A stretch of 64,000 nucleotides of DNA from Gammaproteobacteria bacterium (GCA_009929855.1 RZZN01000015.1:1-64000), one strand, 5' to 3'; shown: positions 9,304 through 16,692, counted from the first letter of the stretch. Program-made: numbers and translations. Notes: a model not told the origin generated them from the sequence alone.

Positions 9304-9822
9304 CTAATCCCGCGCGGTCTTGGCGCAGCGGATCTCCACGACGCCATTGTTGCAGGTGATGCTCGCGGGCGTGGTGGCACAGGGGGCAGGCAGGACGACC
9401 TCCTTGTAGTACGAGCGCTCGCCTTCACCGGCGTGCAGGGTCAGGATGTCGTCGTGGATCTCGACCTGGACCTGCGCGGCGGCGATCCCCGGCATTTCGG
9501 CCACCAGGATCACCTGATCCGGCTCGTCGAACAGGTCGATGACGGGCTCGCGCCGCTCCTGCACGACGGCATGGCCGGTCTGCTCATCGCGCTTGATGTT
9601 GCCGAATGGCTCGACCTTGACCTCGTCGCGCTCGCCGCCGAGACCCGTGCGCACGGTGAATCCATAGACCCCTTTGAAGTTCTTGCCGCCGCTCTCGACA
9701 TCGAAGTTGCCCGAGCGTTTGAGCTGCTCGCCCTTTTCGGCCAGCTCCCCGAGTTTCTCCACTAGGTTGGCGAGTCCGCCGAGGATGCCCTCGACCGATC
9801 CTTCACGTTTGCTTGTGCTCAT
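9304..9822 (-). CDS. gvpH: Hsp20-like gas vesicle protein GvpH
   Basis: A 172-residue small heat-shock-like protein. The N-terminal part is a helical, family-specific segment (GGLANLVEKLGELAEKGEQ). The C-terminal half (about 90-170) is an alpha-crystallin fold with PVIDLFDEPDQVILVAEMPG and GVVEIRCAK. The IxI tail used for sHsp oligomer contacts is not seen. In other gas-vacuolate microbes GvpH acts as a chaperone-like accessory protein. It sits 69 bp upstream of the Cdc48-like gene on the same strand, which may pair a holdase with an unfoldase. The gvpH name rests on domain content plus context. Confidence 0.82.
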   Translation of the reverse strand: MSTSKREGSVEGILGGLANLVEKLGELAEKGEQLKRSGNFDVESGGKNFKGVYGFTVRTGLGGERDEVKVEPFGNIKRDEQTGHAVVQERREPVIDLFDEPDQVILVAEMPGIAAAQVQVEIHDDILTLHAGEGERSYYKEVVLPAPCATTPASITCNNGVVEIRCAKTARD

Positions 9823-9909
9823 GATGGGCCGCTACCTCTTGCTCGAGCAGTGAAAGTTGCGTCTCGGACGCGGGGTCCGGTGAACGCGCAATGTGGTCAC
9901 ACCGGGTCG

Positions 9910-10602
9910 TCAATCCGGGTCGGGTCGATCCGTGACGGATGGTCGGCCGATGGGGTATTCGACGCGGATCGTCGCATCCAGCCAGGGATTGACGTCATGG
10001 AGCATCCCCAGGAAAAGGATCCCAGTCTCGCCCGCGAGCAGGGTGTCGTTGATGCGCTCGGCGATGACGCGATCCCGCGCCTTGAGCAGGGTGCGCGCCT
10101 GCATCTGCAGTGCGTCGCGCTGATCGCCGCCCAGGCTCGCTTGGTCGGCGCCCAGGAGCCGTTTGGCCAGATCGTATTCCTGGAGCAACAGATCCGGTGA
10201 CTCGGTGCCCATCAAGGTTGCGCCACGCATGCGCAGCCGCTGCAGGATCTGATGGTTGCGCCCGCCTTTTTCGGCCATGTCGCGGACGATCTCGTGGACG
10301 TGATCGCAGATCGGCAGGCCATCCTGATAGAGTCGCACCCGCGTGGGATCGAGCACCAGGGTCTCGATCGAGCGCTCGATCTCGTCCCACATCTGGTCGA
10401 TCGTGCGCACCCGCTCGCGCCAGGCCTCGGCCCCGCGCGAGCGCTGGGCGGCGGACTCGACCGACGCACGCAGCGCGCCGAGATCGACCAGTGAATGGAT
10501 CACTGGATAGTAGAGTAGGGCGCGTGTCGCGTCGGGTGTGGTCGCTGGGGTTGGGTCGACTGAGGTGGACACCTGGGACTCCTCAGGTGGGTCTCTCGGC
10601 AC
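9910..10602 (-). CDS. Unrecognised gas-vesicle-cluster protein, 230 residues
   Basis: I do not recognise this family. The protein is mostly helical and charged, without a signal peptide or transmembrane segments. Notable stretches are ALLYYPVIHSLVDLGALR near residue 29, a central helical part around WDEIERSIETLVLDPTRV, and a C-terminal hydrophobic segment GILFLGMLHDVNPWLD. It overlaps the end of gvpJ by 20 bp, so it is in the same transcript; GTG at 10572 would remove most of the overlap. Position among gvp genes suggests an accessory role in vesicle assembly. Confidence 0.75.
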   Translation of the reverse strand: MPRDPPEESQVSTSVDPTPATTPDATRALLYYPVIHSLVDLGALRASVESAAQRSRGAEAWRERVRTIDQMWDEIERSIETLVLDPTRVRLYQDGLPICDHVHEIVRDMAEKGGRNHQILQRLRMRGATLMGTESPDLLLQEYDLAKRLLGADQASLGGDQRDALQMQARTLLKARDRVIAERINDTLLAGETGILFLGMLHDVNPWLDATIRVEYPIGRPSVTDRPDPD

Positions 10603-10933
10603 CCGCCGCTTGGCTCAGCAACAGGCCTTCGAGACGGGCAAGCCGTGATTCGAGCGACTCCGAGGGGGCTGGGAGACTTGGCTCGACATCCGCCGATTGC
10701 CGCGTCAGCCCCCTGAACATCGCATTGTCCGACCACCAATCGATACCGATCTCGCGAGCCTTGTCGACCGAGCAGATGACCAGTCGCAGCTGGATGGTCA
10801 GCAGCTCGACGTCGACCAGCTTGATCCGGATGTCTCCCGCGATCACGATGCCCTTGTCCAATACGCGCTCGAGGAGATCGGCGACGCTGGTGCTGTTGGT
10901 CGAGTGAGTGAGTGTGGCGCGTTGCACTGCCAT
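10583..10933 (-). CDS. gvpJ: GvpA-family minor gas vesicle protein GvpJ
   Basis: A 116-residue paralogue of the shell protein GvpA. The GvpA core runs from about residue 15 to 65 (LLERVLDKGIVIAGDIRIKL, then VELLTIQLRLVICSVDKA). It is followed by GIDWW, a signature I associate with GvpJ rather than GvpA, and by a variable C-terminal tail. GvpJ is a minor component thought to shape the conical ends or nucleate the vesicle. It lies 10 bp downstream of gvpK in the operon. Confidence 0.82.
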   Translation of the reverse strand: MAVQRATLTHSTNSTSVADLLERVLDKGIVIAGDIRIKLVDVELLTIQLRLVICSVDKAREIGIDWWSDNAMFRGLTRQSADVEPSLPAPSESLESRLARLEGLLLSQAAGAERPT

Positions 10934-10943
10934 GGCTAGATTC

Positions 10944-11333
10944 TCAAAAAAGCTTGCCGAGTGGTCCCAGGTCCAGGTTGAGATCCTGATCCTCCAAACC
11001 GAGGAAGTGACACAAGCGCTCGATCTCCTCGGCCTGGCGCATCAGCGCGAGTCCGAGTTGCTCGATCTCCTCGTCGGTCAAATCGCCACCATCCATGCGC
11101 CGGATCGCCTGGCGCTCGAGCAGCACGTGCAAAAGCTTCACCAGTGTCAGCACCAATTGGCCCAAACCTTGCTGTACCCGCTCGGGATCGATGTCGATCC
11201 GACGTGGACCGGCGGAGACCTTGGTCTCCAGGATCTCGGCAAGTCGATCGGCGGGACGCGCGGGCGAGTCGGTCACGTCTCCGTCATCCGCCATGATGGT
11301 CTCCCGATCGAGCGGCGGGCTGTCCTCAGGCAT
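10944..11333 (-). CDS. gvpK: Gas vesicle protein GvpK
   Basis: A 129-residue cytoplasmic accessory protein of the GvpK family. The core GPRRIDIDPERVQQGLGQLV and the following helices (LLHVLLERQAIRRMDGGDLT, then EEIEQLGLALMRQAEEIERL) are characteristic, and the acidic N-terminus is variable. GvpK is needed for vesicle formation in several organisms and can form coiled coils. Its start overlaps the end of the upstream gvpS/M-like gene by 8 bp, indicating translational coupling. A shorter start at MADDGDV, 13 residues in, is possible. Confidence 0.92.
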   Translation of the reverse strand: MPEDSPPLDRETIMADDGDVTDSPARPADRLAEILETKVSAGPRRIDIDPERVQQGLGQLVLTLVKLLHVLLERQAIRRMDGGDLTDEEIEQLGLALMRQAEEIERLCHFLGLEDQDLNLDLGPLGKLF

Positions 11334-11535
11334 GCATGAGCTCGCGCCGGGCGGTCTCGACCGAGGTGATGACCAGCTGTAGGCTCAGATAGAGTAGATC
11401 CACGTTGGCCACCGAGATGGTGAGCTCACCCGAGACCACCGCGCCCTTGTTCAGGATACGATCAAGCGCTTCGCAAAGCGAGATGCGTTGGAGCTCATCG
11501 AGATCCTCGCGGGTCTCGCCAATCCCGATGATCAC
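11326..11535 (-). CDS. GvpA-family minor gas vesicle protein (GvpS/GvpM-like)
   Basis: A 69-residue GvpA paralogue with the core LCEALDRILNKGAVVSGELT followed by VDLLYLSLQLVITSVET. The VDLxYLxLxxxISSVET pattern matches what I know of GvpS and GvpM better than GvpA or GvpJ. Such proteins are minor and probably act at the vesicle tip. The ATG overlaps the gvpG stop (ATGA), and its own end overlaps gvpK by 8 bp. The family is certain; the exact letter is not. Confidence 0.82.
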   Translation of the reverse strand: MIIGIGETREDLDELQRISLCEALDRILNKGAVVSGELTISVANVDLLYLSLQLVITSVETARRELMHA

Positions 11536-11885
11536 GAGGAATGCCCAGTCGCCTGCTGATCCTGTACGCGCCCGCCGGAGACATTCGCGTCATCCGTGCT
11601 GGTCTCGTCCGCCTGCTCATCCTCGTCCTCATCCTCGTCGGCCGCGTCCTCGGCGTTGTAGCGGGCGTCGAGCTCGTCGAGCTCATCGAGGAGTGACTGC
11701 TCGCGCGCCTCGAAGGCCTCGTCGGTCAACTTGCCTTGCTCCAGGGCAATATAGAGCGCGCTGAGCTCGGCCATGATCTCATCGCGGCGCGCGCGCTGAT
11801 CCGCGTCGGCGGCCTTGTGGATCTCCTCGAAGATCCAGAGTAGACCCTTGACGGGTGCTGTCAGAAGGTCGTCGACGAGAAGCAC
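11532..11885 (-). CDS. gvpG: Gas vesicle protein GvpG with a long acidic tail
   Basis: A 117-residue protein. The N-terminal 75 residues fit GvpG: LLTAPVKGLLWIFEEIHKAA, then a helix with MAELSALYIALEQGKLTDEAF. GvpG is a small helical accessory protein that contacts GvpF/L and GvpA during nucleation. The C-terminal 40 residues are an unusual Asp/Glu-rich tail (AADEDEDEDEQADE). The gene lies between gvpF/L (84-bp gap) and the gvpS/M-like gene (4-bp ATGA overlap). Confidence 0.88.
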   Translation of the reverse strand: MLLVDDLLTAPVKGLLWIFEEIHKAADADQRARRDEIMAELSALYIALEQGKLTDEAFEAREQSLLDELDELDARYNAEDAADEDEDEDEQADETSTDDANVSGGRVQDQQATGHSS

Positions 11886-11969
11886 GGGTCACCTCCAGTG
11901 GCTCGGGTCGAGGATCGAAATCGCATCATTGTCAGGGCTCGCGTGGATCGCCTATCGTCTTGGCCGCAC

Positions 11970-12734
11970 CTAGAGCTGGATATCCATCTCGACGAAGTTG
12001 TGTGGTGCCCATGGCCCGTTGAAATCGAAGGCATAGTTGTTGTCGAACGGCCTTGCCGCCTGGAGGACGGCCTTCTCGAAACGCTCTTGATCCTTACGAT
12101 CGATGAGACATGCCAGGTTCATGATCTCCTTTTCGGTTCGACAATTGTTGCGCTTGATCTCTCGGCAACAGCCCTGCATCACCGCCTCGACACGATCCGT
12201 ATAGTCCTCGCGATCCGACTCGAGCAGACGCTCGAAGGTCCGGCCGAGATTGATCATCTGATCCTGGGTCAAGGTGTCGCCATCACGGAAATAGAGATCG
12301 CGCATCTCTTGAAGCTCTGAGTGCGCCGAGACGAAATATTCGAAGATGTTGGGCACGTCCCACGTCATGCGCAGACCCATCTCGACCGCGCCCTCGACCC
12401 GTGCCAACTGATCGAGAAAGGACTCCTGATTGTCGGCGAGGATGCGCACGATCGCCGCGTCACTTTCGGCCAACAGACCAAAGGCCGCGGGCAGCGGGGT
12501 CTGGTCACGCATCAAGCGCTTGAGTACCTCTTGATGGGCCGCCATGTTGCGACGCTGTGGGCGGATCCGGCTCCCTGCCAGGTTGCTGACCACCGCCGCG
12601 ACACGACCATCACCGATCGTGTAGACCTCAGCCTCCTCCAAGCCGATCCGACCGAGCCGCATCGTGCCGGCATCTGGGATGAAGGCGTAGATATACCGCC
12701 CGGATCCGGCGGCACGCTTGTTGACCTGTTGCAT
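11970..12734 (-). CDS. GvpF/GvpL-family gas vesicle protein (third copy)
   Basis: A 254-residue GvpF/L protein. The N-terminal alpha/beta domain begins GRYIYAFIPDAG, a helical middle holds LPAAFGLLAESDAAIVRIL, and the C-terminus ends with the typical FNGPWAPHNFVEMDI strand. GvpF/L proteins bind GvpA and form the accessory complex that starts vesicle growth. This copy is in the structural part of the cluster, unlike the two adjacent copies at 18179-19665 that are linked to regulators. The residues EIKRNNCRTEKEIMNLACLI mark a second, cysteine-containing region not seen in the other two. Confidence 0.9.
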   Translation of the reverse strand: MQQVNKRAAGSGRYIYAFIPDAGTMRLGRIGLEEAEVYTIGDGRVAAVVSNLAGSRIRPQRRNMAAHQEVLKRLMRDQTPLPAAFGLLAESDAAIVRILADNQESFLDQLARVEGAVEMGLRMTWDVPNIFEYFVSAHSELQEMRDLYFRDGDTLTQDQMINLGRTFERLLESDREDYTDRVEAVMQGCCREIKRNNCRTEKEIMNLACLIDRKDQERFEKAVLQAARPFDNNYAFDFNGPWAPHNFVEMDIQL

Positions 12735-12777
12735 GACGAAAACTCTCTGGCAGACCCGGAAGGGACGCTCCGCGGAA

Positions 12778-13122
12778 TCAACTCGTTTCGAAGGTGGTAT
12801 TCGGAGGCCGCGATTGCAACTGACGCTCGTGTCGCTTGACCGTGGTCTGAGTCGGCGTCACCGCGGATGTCGCGGGCGGTGGTGTCGCCGCGATCGTGGG
12901 CGGCGGATGACTCAGGGCGCTCGGAACGGTCACCGGCTCGATCTCCATCGCGCGCAGCTCGCCGACGGTGATGCGGACTGTCATCAGCCTCTTGCACACG
13001 GCACAACGCAATGGCCCTTGATAGTTGTCATACCCTCGACCCAGATCGATCGGGTGTCCGCAGTGCATACAAAAGACCTTCATCTCGGCCTGACTCCCAT
13101 CTCGTATCATTACGTCGGGCAT
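12778..13122 (-). CDS. Small zinc-ribbon protein of the gvp cluster
   Basis: A 114-residue protein with a treble-clef or ribbon-like metal site: Cys18/Cys21 (FCMHCGH) and Cys40/Cys43 (LRCAVCKR), 18 residues apart. The ribbon is followed by a short beta-rich segment and a Pro/Thr/Ala-rich, probably disordered tail (about 65-114). The start could instead be the Met at residue 14 (MKVFCMHC, 13083). I know no named Gvp protein with this architecture. Its place between gvpF/L and the 132-residue gene on the same strand implies co-expression with vesicle genes. Confidence 0.72.
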   Translation of the reverse strand: MPDVMIRDGSQAEMKVFCMHCGHPIDLGRGYDNYQGPLRCAVCKRLMTVRITVGELRAMEIEPVTVPSALSHPPPTIAATPPPATSAVTPTQTTVKRHERQLQSRPPNTTFETS

Positions 13123-13174
13123 GGCCGCGACGGATACTGCCGCGCGCCCGCATCAGCCAGTTCGTCCATCTCGA

Positions 13175-13573
13175 TCAGTAGCGAATCTTCACCGGCTCGA
13201 AGATCGTCTCGTCGGGAACGCTGGCGGCCGTGGGAGTCGACTTTGGACGACGCCGCGCGCGACCAACGGGCGAGGGGGTCTTGGCTCGCGTGCTGGCTGG
13301 CTCGGCCTCGCCCTGCGTGGGCTCCTGACTCGTCAGATTGGGGTCGATCAGGGCCAGTAGCTGCTTCATCTCCTGATCGATCTCGGCACAGCGCGCGTCG
13401 ATGTTATTCACCCTGAGCATGGCGCTGGCGCGCTCTTGCAGACGCCGATGCCGCTCGGTCTCCAAGGCGAAGAGACGCATGTACATCTTGTGCGGGGAGA
13501 GCAGGTCGTCTGATTTGCCCGCGAGTGTCTTGATATCGCGCACACTGCGCGCAGGCTGGGCGAACTTCGACAT
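13175..13573 (-). CDS. Small gvp-cluster protein, possibly GvpV-like
   Basis: A 132-residue basic protein. The conserved-looking part is helical (about 20-75): HKMYMRLFALETERHRRLQE, then RVNNIDARCAEIDQEMKQLL. This recalls the small cyanobacterial GvpV protein as I remember it, but I cannot confirm that. The C-terminal half is a Thr/Ala/Arg-rich linker ending in FEPVKIRY. Its ATG directly follows the gvpN stop codon with no gap, so the two are translated as a unit. A scaffold or shell-associated role is a guess. Confidence 0.7.
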   Translation of the reverse strand: MSKFAQPARSVRDIKTLAGKSDDLLSPHKMYMRLFALETERHRRLQERASAMLRVNNIDARCAEIDQEMKQLLALIDPNLTSQEPTQGEAEPASTRAKTPSPVGRARRRPKSTPTAASVPDETIFEPVKIRY

Positions 13574-14557
13574 CTAGACCTCCTGACCGACGATCTTGGG
13601 ACGGCGCGCACGCGAGCTGATCCGCGCCACGACATCATCGACTGGTGACTCGACGAGCGCGGCCCCGTCACGGCGCACCTTCGCGATCTCCATGTCGAGG
13701 ATATCGCGACAGATCGCCCGGAAAAAGCTGTTGTTGGACCGGGCAGTGATCTTGCGGTCCTGCATGATCCGCGCGATGGCGATGCTGGCGCGCAGGGTCG
13801 GACGGTGGTGATTGACGCTCTGCTCGCGCAATTCGCGCACGATATCCACGACGATGGCCACCTCGCTCAACGGGAGGCCGGATTTGGCGTGGGTCACCCG
13901 AATCTCGGTCTCGCGGTCGTAGTGATCGATCTTCATGGTGATCATACGATCACGCAAGGCATCCTGGGTCTTGTGCGTGCCGGCATACTCCTCGGGATTG
14001 GAGGTGAAGATCACGCGAAACTCGGGATGCACCTGAAGATAACCGGCGCCCTGATGACGTCGATTCGGGAGGTTGAGGATTCCCTCTCCGAGGATGCTCA
14101 GGAAGAGGTTGTTGACTTCTGGGCGCGAGCGGTTGAACTCGTCATAGATCAGGGTCTCGCCATTGAGACAGGCGGTCGTGACCCGGTTGTCGATCCAGAA
14201 GGTGCGCACCTCTTCCTGGGTCTTGACCACTGAGTGGATGAAATTGTCCACGACCGTGTTGCGGCGATAGCCGTTGTCCTGGCCGACGAGGTCGGAGACG
14301 CCGAATTCATCGTTGCCATGGATGAGCTTGACCGGCCGTCCGCGCTTGGCGGCGGCATGGAAGGCCAGAGTCGTCTTGCCGGTTCCAGCGGGACCAGCCA
14401 AATGGACCGGATAGCCCGCCTGCAGATAGGCCGAGGCACGCTCGGTCAGTTCTTCCACCGCTGGCGTACAGACGAAAGCGTCGCTCGCCTCGGGTTGCAC
14501 AGTGTCTTGATTCAAAACAGAGTCCTCACTGACGGCTGCCAAGGATTGGGCGCTCAT
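13574..14557 (-). CDS. gvpN: Gas vesicle AAA+ ATPase GvpN
   Basis: A 327-residue MoxR-like AAA+ ATPase found in nearly all gas vesicle clusters. Walker A is GPAGTGKT (55-62), Walker B LIYDEFNRS, and sensor region VIFTSNPEEYAGT. The substrate region GNDEFGVSDLVGQ is typical of GvpN. GvpN helps vesicles widen or mature, probably by acting on GvpA or GvpC assembly. It follows gvpC after a 207-bp gap with a possible terminator-like hairpin and abuts the next gene. Confidence 0.95.
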   Translation of the reverse strand: MSAQSLAAVSEDSVLNQDTVQPEASDAFVCTPAVEELTERASAYLQAGYPVHLAGPAGTGKTTLAFHAAAKRGRPVKLIHGNDEFGVSDLVGQDNGYRRNTVVDNFIHSVVKTQEEVRTFWIDNRVTTACLNGETLIYDEFNRSRPEVNNLFLSILGEGILNLPNRRHQGAGYLQVHPEFRVIFTSNPEEYAGTHKTQDALRDRMITMKIDHYDRETEIRVTHAKSGLPLSEVAIVVDIVRELREQSVNHHRPTLRASIAIARIMQDRKITARSNNSFFRAICRDILDMEIAKVRRDGAALVESPVDDVVARISSRARRPKIVGQEV

Positions 14558-14648
14558 GTCTTAGGTCCCGACCTCGCTAGTGACACGGAACAAAGCGCGC
14601 TCGGCGCGCATCCTATGCCGGTGATTGAGTCGCGGATGGTGCGATGTC

Positions 14649-14666
14649 GGGTCCATCCTTGGACCC
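14649..14666 (-). terminator. Hairpin between gvpC and gvpN
   Basis: The inverted repeat GGGTCCA-TCCT-TGGACCC gives a 7-bp stem with a 4-base loop in the gvpC-gvpN gap. It is read on the minus strand after the gvpC stop (14765). No U-tract follows, so it may be a weak attenuator or an mRNA 3'-end protector rather than a full terminator. The rest of 14558-14764 shows no gene. Confidence 0.4.
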
Positions 14667-14764
14667 AAGTCGCGTGTCAGCGGCGGCTTGCCTCAGCCAT
14701 CAGCCCGCATCCTCATCATGGAGGCGCGGGCCACGGATCAGCGGCGCAGCTGCCGCCGTGCCGC

Positions 14765-15502
14765 TCAGTTGTTGCCGCCAAATGGCTCCTCGATCCGCCG
14801 CGGGGGCGCCTCGAAGACCGGTGGCGTATAGGGTTCAGGAGCAGGAGCGGGTGCAACCTTTTCCTTCTGCGGAGGCTCTTTCTGCACCGGCTTTGCCGAC
14901 ACCTTCGGACGCTCGCTCACGCTCGGCGCGGGGGCCGCTGCTGGTTGCGATGGCGAGCCACCGCGCCAGGCCTGTGCCGCGGCCGCACGCTCACTCGTGA
15001 GCTCTTCGACCATCTGCACGGTCTGGCGACGCAAGCCACTCACCGCATCGGCCACGCCGGCCACGAAGGTCTGTCCTGCCAGTCGCATCTCGACCGCCAT
15101 GTCGGCATGCGCGCGCCGGAATCCATCCTGCAAGGCCTCGACCTCGCTACGCAGAGTGCTGATCGCCTGCTCGCGCGCCGCACGCTCAGCGGCCGAGGAC
15201 TCGGCGAAGGCGGCACGGACGGCCGCTTGCTGATCGGCCGCTTGGGTGCGCAGATCAGACACGGTTCCGACGATCTGGGTGACGAAGGCGTTGCGATCGG
15301 ACCGGCCGGACTCGGCCATCTGGGCGAAGTCGTCGCGGAATTTGGTCTGGAGGGTCTCGACACTCTCCTGAAGCTCGCGCATGAAGGCTTGCGCCTTGTC
15401 CGAGACCTCTTGGCGGGTGTCGGTGATCAGGGTTTTGCGGGCAACGCGATCGGCTTCGATCTCGTCACGCAGCCGCCCCATGTCTTCGGTAAAACGGCCC
15501 AT
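14765..15502 (-). CDS. gvpC: GvpC-like gas vesicle outer scaffold protein
   Basis: A 245-residue helical, Ala/Gln/Glu-rich protein directly downstream of gvpA. An internal repeat with the pattern F/A-x3-hydrophobic-x3-V-x2-L starts at residues 40, 73, 113 and 146. Spacing is 33 residues between the first and second and between the third and fourth, and 40 between the middle two. The 33-residue period is the hallmark of cyanobacterial GvpC, which straps and stiffens the GvpA ribs. A Pro/Lys-rich tail (about 185-245) ends in EEPFGGNN. A clear AGGAG lies 7 bases before the ATG. The name rests on repeats and position, since GvpC diverges quickly. Confidence 0.8.
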   Translation of the reverse strand: MGRFTEDMGRLRDEIEADRVARKTLITDTRQEVSDKAQAFMRELQESVETLQTKFRDDFAQMAESGRSDRNAFVTQIVGTVSDLRTQAADQQAAVRAAFAESSAAERAAREQAISTLRSEVEALQDGFRRAHADMAVEMRLAGQTFVAGVADAVSGLRRQTVQMVEELTSERAAAAQAWRGGSPSQPAAAPAPSVSERPKVSAKPVQKEPPQKEKVAPAPAPEPYTPPVFEAPPRRIEEPFGGNN

Positions 15503-15589
15503 GGAATGCTCCTAGGATGAATTGCGGAATCCGACCGGGAGCAGCAGGTCCGCGCGCGGCCCTGTCACCGGGGTCGGCGCAGCTTGCCG

Positions 15590-15669
15590 CCTGACCCGGC
15601 GGGGAGACGCCGCCCCAGGTCGGTCCCCCGAGCATGAGAGCGGCATCTCCCAAGGCGTAAGACCTTACG
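15590..15669 (-). terminator. Stem-loops between gvpA and gvpC
   Basis: Two inverted repeats follow the gvpA stop on the minus strand. CGTAAG-N2-CTTACG (15656-15669) starts two bases after the stop codon. A larger GC-rich imperfect hairpin (15590-15619) has arms around CCTGnnnCGGCG and CGCCGnnnCAGG. Such structures would protect the gvpA message or cut read-through, which would fit gvpA being made in great excess over gvpC. No U-tract is visible. Confidence 0.5.
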
Positions 15670-15670
15670 A

Positions 15671-15889
15671 TCAGGCCGGAGCAGCCGCAGGAGCGGTCAG
15701 GCCGATGGCCTCGGCATACTTCAGGTAGGTCTCGACGGACGCGACGACCACGCGCGCCTCGACGGCCAGCAGCTCGATACCAACCAGCGACACTTTCAAC
15801 CACGCATCGATCACGATGCCCTTGTCGAGGATGCGGTCGACGACTTCGGCCAGGCTCGAGGAATCAGTGGAGTTCGCAACTTTTGCCAT
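15671..15889 (-). CDS. gvpA: Gas vesicle major structural protein GvpA
   Basis: A 72-residue shell protein that polymerises into the ribs of the hollow vesicle. The conserved core is almost unmodified: [19 protein letters not shown], then [20 protein letters not shown], and a short Ala/Pro tail (LTAPAAAPA). The start is the ATG at 15889 (MAKVAN), matching other GvpA proteins, with AGGA about 8 bases upstream. An ATG 12 codons earlier is in frame but unlike the family. It is the first structural gene after the sigma-54 promoter at 16066-16083. Only one gvpA copy is in the window. Confidence 0.97.
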   Translation of the reverse strand: MAKVANSTDSSSLAEVVDRILDKGIVIDAWLKVSLVGIELLAVEARVVVASVETYLKYAEAIGLTAPAAAPA

Positions 15890-16065
15890 GATCTTGGTCC
15901 TATAGACACAACTATACAAATGCACATTACGTGCGGTTCAAGCAGTACGGGCTGGCCGGCTCGTCCGCTCAACGATGGATCGCTTGCGGGCGCCCTTCGA
16001 TGATTCACTCGGAATCTTGGCCGAAGGGCCGAAACACGGCGCCTTCCAGTCTGCTTACTATTAGA

Positions 16066-16083
16066 ATGCACCTCTCATGCCAA
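16066..16083 (-). promoter_or_regulatory. Sigma-54 promoter upstream of gvpA
   Basis: On the minus strand the sequence reads TTGGCATGAGAGGTGCAT. It has the invariant GG and GC elements exactly 10 bases apart and matches 11 of the 13 specified bases of the consensus YTGGCACG-N4-TTGCW. Transcription would start near 16057, giving a leader of about 165-170 bases before gvpA. The gap 15890-16259 holds no gene. A sigma-54 activator with an intact GAFTGA loop is encoded 3.6 kb upstream on the same strand. Confidence 0.75.
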
Positions 16084-16121
16084 AATTCTTGGATTGCCTC
16101 ATTAGATTATCTTTTGTTTGA

Positions 16122-16134
16122 AATCAGTATCCTG
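16122..16134 (+). promoter_or_regulatory. IHF-like site between gvpA promoter and upstream palindromes
   Basis: AATCAG-N4-CTG matches the IHF core WATCAR-N4-TTR with one mismatch and lies in an AT-rich stretch (about 16090-16135), roughly 40 bp upstream of the -24 element. DNA bending here is the standard arrangement in sigma-54 promoters. A single degenerate match is weak evidence taken alone. Confidence 0.4.
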
Positions 16135-16190
16135 TGATTGGCTGGCCGGAGCCGTCGAACCCCTCATGGATCCTCTGGGCCGACTCGACT

Positions 16191-16227
16191 ATGGAATGGA
16201 TTCCATGGTCATGGTCCATTCTCCATA
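16191..16227. promoter_or_regulatory. Palindromic candidate activator sites upstream of gvpA
   Basis: ATGGAAT-GG-ATTCCAT (16191-16206) is a perfect inverted repeat. It is followed immediately by a second, looser ATGG/CCAT palindrome with core ATGGTCATGGTCCAT (16205-16219) and a further CTCCAT. The pair lies about 110-145 bp upstream of the sigma-54 -24 element, the usual distance for an NtrC-type enhancer. Binding by the NtrC-like protein at 19696-21075 is inferred. Confidence 0.5.
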
Positions 16228-16259
16228 CTTCTGACACCGCCCCCGAGCACAGGCTCGAA

Positions 16260-16679
16260 TCAGTCGGTGAGCGTGACGGCGAGACGATTGATCAAGGCGC
16301 GGATGTCGCCATGAAGGAAGGGTTTGGCGATGAAGAACTGGATGAGTCCATCGTCCATCGCCTTCTCGACCACTGGATCGTCGTCGAAAAAATAGCCCGA
16401 GATCAGGACGACGATCGCATCACCGAGGCGTTCTCGGAGTTGATCGGCCAAGACCAGGCCACTCATGTCCGGAAGCTTGGCGTCGATGAAAACGACCTGA
16501 TAGGGGCGTTGCGCGATGAGCTCCAGCGCTGACTGTCCGCTGATGGCGTGATCGACCGTGAAGCCGTGTTGTTTGATCAGGCGCCCGAGCGCCCAATTGA
16601 TCGCCGGCTCGTCATCGACCGTGAGAAAGGCCGGCATGTCACGGCGTGGGTGGTCCGTGCTCGCCTTGAGGTCGTCCAT
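16260..16679 (-). CDS. Single-domain response regulator (CheY-like receiver)
   Basis: A 139-residue receiver-only protein. The acidic pocket is seen in LTVDDEPAI, the phospho-acceptor Asp in VVFIDAKLPDMSG, and the conserved Lys in FFIAKPF. There is no output domain, so it probably relays phosphate or acts by protein contact. It starts 13 bp after the PAS histidine kinase gene and ends just before the gvpA control region. It is likely the partner of that kinase and a link between it and gas vesicle expression. Confidence 0.88.
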   Translation of the reverse strand: MDDLKASTDHPRRDMPAFLTVDDEPAINWALGRLIKQHGFTVDHAISGQSALELIAQRPYQVVFIDAKLPDMSGLVLADQLRERLGDAIVVLISGYFFDDDPVVEKAMDDGLIQFFIAKPFLHGDIRALINRLAVTLTD

Positions 16680-16692
16680 TCACGCCCCCGGT

